Positions 58,784 through 64,000 of a stretch of 64,000 nucleotides of DNA are shown piece by piece. Under the pieces are notes generated by a model. That model saw nothing but the letters and a program-made list of their open reading frames with translations, ran no database searches and was not told the origin of the DNA. How positions within the stretch are numbered: the first letter of the stretch is position 1; every line of letters begins with the position of its first letter. The stretch comes from Planctomycetota bacterium (lineage in GTDB: Bacteria; Planctomycetota; Phycisphaerae; Phycisphaerales; UBA5793). The translations under genes and the position numbers were made by a program. The DNA lies in NCBI GenBank assembly GCA_013112555.1, contig JABFGK010000002.1, forward strand, positions 1,054,001-1,118,000, read 5' to 3'.

Positions 58784-59695
58784 TTATATGCCTGCTACGT
58801 TACTAGTGCTGCATGCATCAAGATCGGCTGCCTGGACGATGATGCGACCGCATGCGCTTGAAGGGGCCCTGCCCTGAAGTACGGCCTCCCCATTGGCATC
58901 CGCTCTTGCCTTGCCGGCCTTCTTGGCATTCTGAATGTCAACAAAGACGCCGGGGCAACCGGGCACGGTGGTCTGCCCCTGGGATGACCCGTAGCCGAAG
59001 CCGACCCAGGCACCCGGCGTTGCGCCCGACACGGTCAGGGTCATGATTCCCGGGCAATCCCCGGTGACGACCAGTGACAGGCCGGACATCCCGTAAGCGT
59101 GATCGTTGATGATCGGGCTCCAGGTCCAGTCTGTGTTGCGGATGACTACATGCGCAATGCCCTCGTCATGCTGCCAGCCGACGAACTCGGTTTCGGGCCC
59201 GCCGGAGGTCAGGCTGAAATCAACGGTCCCGACCAGTGCGCCGGCAGCGTCATAGATATCGGCTGCCCCTCGGTACGGGTAGCCTTCGAACGCATGCACA
59301 TCGACACCCATCGCCTGGGGCAGGTCGTCGTAGTAGATGTCCAACTGGAACTCATTGGTCAGGATCGTCTTGGTGGGCAGGCCGTAGTAGGCGTTGCCAT
59401 TCCATTGGATCCTTCGCCCGTTGATGGAAACGTATGTGGCACCGGGATTGACAAGTCCTGGCCCCTGGCCGTTGGTGACGGTGGTCGAGTCGAGTGTACT
59501 CGCGTCTATGATGAACGCAGCCCCGTCGCCGACGTCAAAGGCCTCAAAATCATCGAGAGTTATATTCGGACCAAGAAGGCTGTTGAGCGTGGCGCGGTCA
59601 GTGATCTGCTGCGCTGCGGCCGGAGCATGGCAATAGCCGGCGGCGAATAGTGTTCCAACTGCCAGGAGCGTGAATGTGCTAGACTGTTTCTGCAT
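58784..59695 (-). CDS. Secreted protein with C-terminal Cys-containing module (paralog B)
   Basis: The ATG at 59695 has AAGGTG about ten bases upstream; 303 residues, near the same length as its downstream paralog. Signal peptide TLLAVGTLFAAGYCHAPAAA is followed by QQITDRATLNSLLGPNITLDDFEAFDV. GVDVHAFEGYPYRGAADIYD, SGGPETEFVGWQHDEGIAHV, and GATPGAWVGFGYGSSQGQT align with paralog A. The C-terminus reads GRIIVQAADLDACSTSNVAGI. The two genes and the remnant between are a tandem family on one strand. Function unknown. Confidence 0.75.
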   Translation of the reverse strand: MQKQSSTFTLLAVGTLFAAGYCHAPAAAQQITDRATLNSLLGPNITLDDFEAFDVGDGAAFIIDASTLDSTTVTNGQGPGLVNPGATYVSINGRRIQWNGNAYYGLPTKTILTNEFQLDIYYDDLPQAMGVDVHAFEGYPYRGAADIYDAAGALVGTVDFSLTSGGPETEFVGWQHDEGIAHVVIRNTDWTWSPIINDHAYGMSGLSLVVTGDCPGIMTLTVSGATPGAWVGFGYGSSQGQTTVPGCPGVFVDIQNAKKAGKARADANGEAVLQGRAPSSACGRIIVQAADLDACSTSNVAGI

Positions 59696-59952
59696 TTGGG
59701 GCTTCACCTTTCTGTCCACCATTGCCTCTATCGGGGCCGGCTTGTGCGTCGGCCTTGTTTGTAATTGCTCAACCTACCACAGTGGGTGCAGACCGTCAAG
59801 GGCGAAGTCACGTCCAGGCTCTATTTCGGTGGCCGCCGTGTCCCGGCATGGCTTGTTATCGCCCAACCTCAGTACCGGAACAGGCCGTCGATGCAGTTAG
59901 AAATGTTCGGTGTTCGTAAGGACTCCTGTGAATCGGGTGGCTACAGTTGTGC

Positions 59953-61194
59953 ATGGGCAGCCAGATTGAACAAGGAACAGGCCAACGGTTGCGGGCGCTG
60001 GTTCGTCTCTCGCTGGCTGATGGGTTGGGCCCGGTCCTGATTCGAAGACTGCTCGACGAGTGCGGAGGGGACGTCGAGCGGGCCGGGATGGCTGATGCGG
60101 GCCTGTTGGCACAGGTGCGCGGGATTGGGTCGGCGGGAGCGCGACGCATTGCTGATTCACTTCGGCGAGCCGATCCGGATGCGGAGATTGAACGGGCGCT
60201 CGGTGCCGGGGTGCAGTTGATCACTCGGTTTGATGCGTCGTATCCCCCGTTGCTCGCTTTGATTCATGACAGCCCCCTGTTGCTGTATGTGCGCGGCGAA
60301 CTGGATGCGGCTCGGCTGCTGCATTCGATGGCGATCGTCGGGTCTCGCCGGTGTTCGACCTATGGCCGACAGCAGGCAGGTCGATTTGCTTCGGGGCTGG
60401 CCATGTCAGGATTCGTCGTCGTGTCAGGCGGCGCGCGCGGGATCGATACCGCTGCTCATCAAGGAGCGTTGACGGCCGGCGGGCTGACGGTTGTGGTGCT
60501 TGGGTGTGGCATGGAACATGTCTACCCGCGCGAGAACAAGGAACTGTTTGATCGCATCGTGGATTCCGGGGGCGCGATCGTCACCGAGTTTCCGATGACG
60601 ACGGCACCGGCAGCTGAGAACTTCCCGCGTCGGAATCGGATTGTGTCGGGCATGTCACTCGGGACGATCGTGATCGAAGCCTCATCACGCAGCGGGGCGC
60701 TGATCACGGCGAGGCTTGCATGCGAAGACCACAATCGTGAAGTGATGGCTGTTCCCGGGCGGGCTGATAGTACGACGTCGGCCGGCTGTCACAGGATGAT
60801 CCGTGAAGGCTGGGCACGACTTGTCACGACGCCGGCTGAGGTATTGGAATCGCTTGATGGGACAGAGCATCTGGTGCAGGCAGCGATCCGCGATACCGGA
60901 GTGCGAACCGGTGGGGGAGATGGTTCACCACCGACGCTTTCGGGTGGCGGCCCGTTATTCGATTCGACTGCATCGGGTGCACTGCGTGATGAGGCCCATG
61001 ATTCGATGCGCGAAGTTGGCTTGACTGAGACGCAGCGGACGATTTTGAGTGCGCTGTCATCCGAACCGATTGATCCGGATGAGTTGGCCCATCAGTGCGG
61101 GCTCGATGTGGCCACCTTGCAGGCAGATCTGACATTGCTTCAGATTCGCGGCCTGGTGCAACGGACGCCGAGCGCCGGTGTGTGGAAGGTGTGA
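59953..61194 (+). CDS. dprA: DNA processing protein DprA/Smf
   Basis: DprA loads RecA on incoming single-stranded DNA in natural transformation. An N-terminal helix-hairpin-helix part (LLAQVRGIGSAGARRIADSL) is followed by the Rossmann core: SMAIVGSRRCSTYGRQQAGR, VVSGGARGIDTAAHQGAL, VVLGCGMEHVYPRENKELFDRI and IEASSRSGALITARLACE. A C-terminal winged-helix (IDPDELAHQCGLDVATLQADLTLLQIRGLVQR) is present. 413 residues with ATG at 59953 (TTG 59947 is also possible). No com genes lie nearby. Confidence 0.95.
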   Translation: MGSQIEQGTGQRLRALVRLSLADGLGPVLIRRLLDECGGDVERAGMADAGLLAQVRGIGSAGARRIADSLRRADPDAEIERALGAGVQLITRFDASYPPLLALIHDSPLLLYVRGELDAARLLHSMAIVGSRRCSTYGRQQAGRFASGLAMSGFVVVSGGARGIDTAAHQGALTAGGLTVVVLGCGMEHVYPRENKELFDRIVDSGGAIVTEFPMTTAPAAENFPRRNRIVSGMSLGTIVIEASSRSGALITARLACEDHNREVMAVPGRADSTTSAGCHRMIREGWARLVTTPAEVLESLDGTEHLVQAAIRDTGVRTGGGDGSPPTLSGGGPLFDSTASGALRDEAHDSMREVGLTETQRTILSALSSEPIDPDELAHQCGLDVATLQADLTLLQIRGLVQRTPSAGVWKV

Positions 61195-61217
61195 GGTGAG
61201 AGTGGTGACTCCTCACT

Positions 61218-61425
61218 TCCGTCATTCCCGCAAACGCAGGAATCCATCCTCCTCCCACCGCCACCACCGGTGGCGGCTTTGTGAGTCCCCGGCTCTGCCG
61301 GGGGGATGGTGCGCCAGCATCATGCCACCTGCCCCCACGGAAGGAGCGGCGGGGAAGGGGAATGACGGGACGGCAAGCCAGACCCCACGGATGGGAATCC
61401 GTGGGCTTGAATCAGGGGGGTGTGC
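61218..61425. repeat. Repeat mosaic in inverted order: R2, R1, R4-like, R9
   Basis: R2 (61219-61248, reversed, with GCAAACGC in the middle), R1 reversed (61258-61284), a CCCCGGCTCTGCCGGGGGGA palindrome (61287-61306), and R9 (about 61390-61415). The order is the mirror image of other mosaics, so the cluster has been inverted as a unit relative to them. Confidence 0.85.
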
Positions 61426-61445
61426 GTTTGCGGATCACGGGTGAC

Positions 61446-62171
61446 TCAACACCGGCCATACACCGGGACCAGCGCGCCGCTGGTCAGGACGTTGTCCGGT
61501 GAGGCCAGGTGATAGATCGCACGAGCCACGTCTGCAACCTTCGGCCAAGCGTCGTGATCGGCATCCGGCATGGCTGCTCGATTGGCCGGCGTGTCCATGA
61601 TGGATGGCACGATCGCGTTGACAAGAATCGGATCGGCTTTGACTTCTTCAGCCAGCGATTGGGTGATGGATGCGACCGCGGCCTTGGAAGCGGAGTACGC
61701 CACCATGCCGCCAACCGGCGCGACGGCCGGCCTGGCTGCAACATTGACAATTCGGCCGCACACAGCATCTGATTCATCTGATGGCTGCCCCCGAAATCGT
61801 CGTACCGCCTCGCGGCAACACAGGAAGCAGGACAGCGTGTTCAGCCGCCACATGCGCTCGAAGTCGGCCGCGGTCGTCTCGGTCACCGGTGCCATCGCAA
61901 AGCCGCCGACAATGTGGATCGACGCCCGGAGGTACGCTTCATTGGCAACGCGATCGGCATAGTACTCGACGACGGACGATTCATCGGTCACATCAAGTTC
62001 GTGAAGCGTGATGCGGTCGTCATCGGCAAACGGCAGATCGGTCAGTTCGCGTTTGTCGGCCCAGGTGACGTGGCAGTGATAGTCGTGTTCAAGGAATCGG
62101 GACACGACGGCGCGACCCAGCGCGCCGGTCCCGCCGGTGATGAGAGCGTGTTTGTGCGTTGGTGTCTGCAT
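61446..62171 (-). CDS. Short-chain dehydrogenase/reductase
   Basis: A Rossmann NAD(P)-dependent oxidoreductase, cytoplasmic. LITGGTGALGRAVVSRFLEH holds the TGxxxGxG cofactor loop; ELDVTDESSV, RMWRLNTLSCFLCC (the N of NNAG region shifted), IVNVAARPAVAP and YSASKAAVASI (Tyr-xxx-Lys catalytic pair) follow. The usual NNAG is GGFAM here. The ATG at 62171 starts 241 residues. Substrate is not evident. It follows gpmI on the same strand after a 66-base gap. Confidence 0.88.
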   Translation of the reverse strand: MQTPTHKHALITGGTGALGRAVVSRFLEHDYHCHVTWADKRELTDLPFADDDRITLHELDVTDESSVVEYYADRVANEAYLRASIHIVGGFAMAPVTETTAADFERMWRLNTLSCFLCCREAVRRFRGQPSDESDAVCGRIVNVAARPAVAPVGGMVAYSASKAAVASITQSLAEEVKADPILVNAIVPSIMDTPANRAAMPDADHDAWPKVADVARAIYHLASPDNVLTSGALVPVYGRC

Positions 62172-62237
62172 GGGAGAGTGTAGGGGGAAAGGGAGGCACA
62201 AGGGTGCCTCGTTGCCGCACGAGGCCGGTCAATGGTG

Positions 62238-63950
62238 TTACTCTTTCGCCGCCACCAGCAACGTCTTGCCCGTCATCGCCTTTGGCTTCTGGATTCCCAT
62301 GATCTCAAGTGCCGTCGGGATGATGTCGGCCAGCCGGCCGTCGTGGCGGAGTTGTCGGCCCTTGAGCGCCTCGCCGATGAGAATCAGCGGGACGTCGTAC
62401 AGCGTGTGCGATGTATGTGGTGCATCAAGGATGGGATCGTACATCTGTTCCGAGTTGCCGTGGTCCGCGGTGACAATCACGCACCCCTTGAGTTCGAGCA
62501 CCGTCTGGACGATCCTGCCGACACACTCATCGGTCGTCTCGACGGCCTTGATCGCAGCATCGAGTTTGCCGGTATGCCCGACCATGTCAGGATTTGCAAA
62601 GTTAATGATGAAGACATCCTGCCGGTCATCGGCCGTCAGTTGCTTGATGACTTTCTCCGTCAGGTCGAACGCGCTCATTTCCGGTTGCTGGTCATAGGTA
62701 TTGACCTTCGGGCTCTGGGCCATGATGCGCGTCTCACCCTCAAACGGTTCTTCACGGTAGTCATTGAAGAAGAAGGTGACATGCGGGTATTTCTCGGTCT
62801 CGGCGGCGCGCACCTGGCGCAGGCCGAGTCGTGAAAACAGGTCGCCGGCAATGTCGGGCATCGAATCCGGTCGTGGGAACATGACCGAGACATGTGGGTT
62901 CAGAGTCGTGTCATACTCGGTCATCGTCACGAACTCAATGTCAGGCGGCGTGCCGCGCTTGAACCCCTTCATATTGGAATCAGGCGACGGCGGGACTTCG
63001 CCCTCGAACGGGTCGAGTTTGAATGCACGAATAATCTCGCGTGGCCGATCGCCCCGGTAGTTGTAACAGCAGACGACATCACCGTCGCTGATGCGGGTCT
63101 CCATCGCTTCCTCGATCGTCTCTCCGATCATGGTCGGGATGATGAACTCGTCGCCCTGCATCGAATCGCTGGCCGGCAGTTGGTAATACTGGTCGATGGC
63201 AGCGGCAGCCGTCTCGGCCAGTTCGACCCAGATCGGCGTCTTGCCGTCGGCACCGACGGCATGGGCCTTCGGGTCGAGCGGCTCGCGCACGATGGTGGCA
63301 TCGCGCCCGGTGAGACAGCGATAGGCTCGTTCAATACGCTCCCAGCGGTTGTCGCGGTCCATGGCCCAGAAGCGGCCGAGGACGGAGACGACCCGGCCGA
63401 TCCCGAGTTCGCGCATAAAACGCTCGGCCTCAGTGACATAGTTCATGCCCGTGTACGGCCCGGAATCACGGCCGTCGGTGAAGAAATGCACGTACACCTT
63501 TTCGTGCTCGAGTCGCTTGCACAACTCGAGGCAGGCGTTGAGGTGGTACAGCACGCCGTGGACACCCGCATCGGAGGCGATTCCCATGAAGTGGACGGCT
63601 TTGTCGTTCTTTTTTGCCTTCTTGACGGCCGTGGTCAGCGTCTGGTTGGAAAAAAAGCGGCCCGACGCAACGGCCCGTGAGATGCGCATGTGCTCCTGGA
63701 ACACGATTCGGCCGGCCCCGATGTTCTGATGGCCGACCTCGCTGTTCCCGGTCGTGCCCTCGGGCAAACCGACGTCTTCGCCGGACGTGTGGATCAAGGT
63801 GGTGGGAAAAGTGGCCATCAGTTGGTCGCTGGCAGGCGTGCGAGCGAGTTCGACGGCATTAAATGCCCGGTGGTGAATGTAGGGATTATGACCCCATCCA
63901 TCACGAATGATCAAAACCAACGGCGTGTTATGGGGCTTCACTGATGACAT
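62238..63950 (-). CDS. gpmI: 2,3-bisphosphoglycerate-independent phosphoglycerate mutase
   Basis: This Mn-dependent glycolytic enzyme interconverts 3- and 2-phosphoglycerate. LVLIIRDGWG holds the first metal Asp (D17), and PEGTTGNSEVGHQNIGAGRI carries the catalytic Ser70. FTDGRDSGPYTG, NYRGDRPREIIRAF, and VIVTADHGNSEQM with the other metal ligands complete the active site. 570 residues with a start at 63950, slightly above the usual 510-550. Upstream bases to the window edge (63951-64000) show nothing else. Confidence 0.97.
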   Translation of the reverse strand: MSSVKPHNTPLVLIIRDGWGHNPYIHHRAFNAVELARTPASDQLMATFPTTLIHTSGEDVGLPEGTTGNSEVGHQNIGAGRIVFQEHMRISRAVASGRFFSNQTLTTAVKKAKKNDKAVHFMGIASDAGVHGVLYHLNACLELCKRLEHEKVYVHFFTDGRDSGPYTGMNYVTEAERFMRELGIGRVVSVLGRFWAMDRDNRWERIERAYRCLTGRDATIVREPLDPKAHAVGADGKTPIWVELAETAAAAIDQYYQLPASDSMQGDEFIIPTMIGETIEEAMETRISDGDVVCCYNYRGDRPREIIRAFKLDPFEGEVPPSPDSNMKGFKRGTPPDIEFVTMTEYDTTLNPHVSVMFPRPDSMPDIAGDLFSRLGLRQVRAAETEKYPHVTFFFNDYREEPFEGETRIMAQSPKVNTYDQQPEMSAFDLTEKVIKQLTADDRQDVFIINFANPDMVGHTGKLDAAIKAVETTDECVGRIVQTVLELKGCVIVTADHGNSEQMYDPILDAPHTSHTLYDVPLILIGEALKGRQLRHDGRLADIIPTALEIMGIQKPKAMTGKTLLVAAKE

Positions 63951-64000
63951 CCTGCAACAGTATTCGGCTCAACCGCTGAGGAAACATAGGAACTTCCCGC

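Overview
The window looks like a chromosomal segment of a high-GC member of the Planctomycetota, probably Phycisphaerae-like. The evidence is gene style: a signal-peptide sulfatase, several secreted right-handed beta-helix, FG-GAP and BNR-repeat proteins, a pseudopilin of the FTLIELLVV type with a C-terminal DGSV motif, a membrane protein ending in a CxxC...CPEC zinc ribbon, a SpoVR protein, a stand-alone release-factor-like GGQ protein, and many starts with weak or no Shine-Dalgarno site. There is no rRNA, tRNA or CRISPR array that I can see.

Layout. 1-5.5 kb: partial rnhA, a sigma-70 factor with a long tail, a PilZ-like protein, a GGQ release-factor-like protein, murB and prfA. 5.9-17 kb: sulfatase, beta-helix lipoprotein, rpsL-rpsG with a terminator, a dCMP-type deaminase, two DinB-fold proteins and a secreted beta-helix protein. 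17.7-26.7 kb: SpoVR, a candidate Panacea toxin-antitoxin pair, a pseudopilin operon, LMW phosphatase-rpiB, a complete insertion sequence and a frameshifted amidohydrolase. 27-39 kb: OmpA lipoprotein, hutH, a REP-associated transposase (RAYT), a deoxyhypusine-synthase-like gene, a frameshifted glycosylasparaginase-like gene, a six-hairpin glycosidase-like gene, ddl, an interrupted M50-like gene, surE, a RidA-family gene and a GIY-YIG gene. 39.9-64 kb: an acyl-CoA ligase/acetyltransferase fusion, FG-GAP genes between direct repeats, an S74 tail-fibre-like surface protein, an L,D-transpeptidase, a BNR protein, a PLP sulfhydrylase-like enzyme, thrC, two secreted paralogs plus a deletion remnant, dprA, an SDR and gpmI.

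Most gaps longer than about 100 bases are filled with short palindromic repeats arranged as mosaics. I name the families R1 (core GCCGCCACCGGTGGTGGCGG), R2 (ATTCCC-N8-GGGAAT and variants, followed by GACGG), R3 (a unit of about 55 bp containing GGATCAACGCTGCTTTGAGC), R4 (CCCCGGCGGAGCCGGGGGCT), R5 (CCCCGGTGAATACACCGGGG and relatives), R6 (GCCGCGACCGGTGGTCGCGG, a stem variant of R1), R7 (GCCAATCGGGAGATTGGCGA), R8 (GCTCGCGCACGCGGGCATCC) and R9 (CCACGGA...TCCGTGG). R6 copies flank the RAYT gene, one R5 copy is split by the insertion sequence, and another R5 copy lies inside a coding sequence.

The two most system-like observations are the Panacea antitoxin with an overlapping downstream gene for a coiled-coil, two-helix membrane protein (19.5-20.5 kb), and the RAYT with its R1/R6 palindromes, in which a stem base pair is swapped while pairing is kept. 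Several genes are broken by a single event (two one-base frameshifts, one in-frame TAG, one truncation by a duplicated 191-bp block, one internal deletion). These could be real decay or, for the single-base cases, assembly error.
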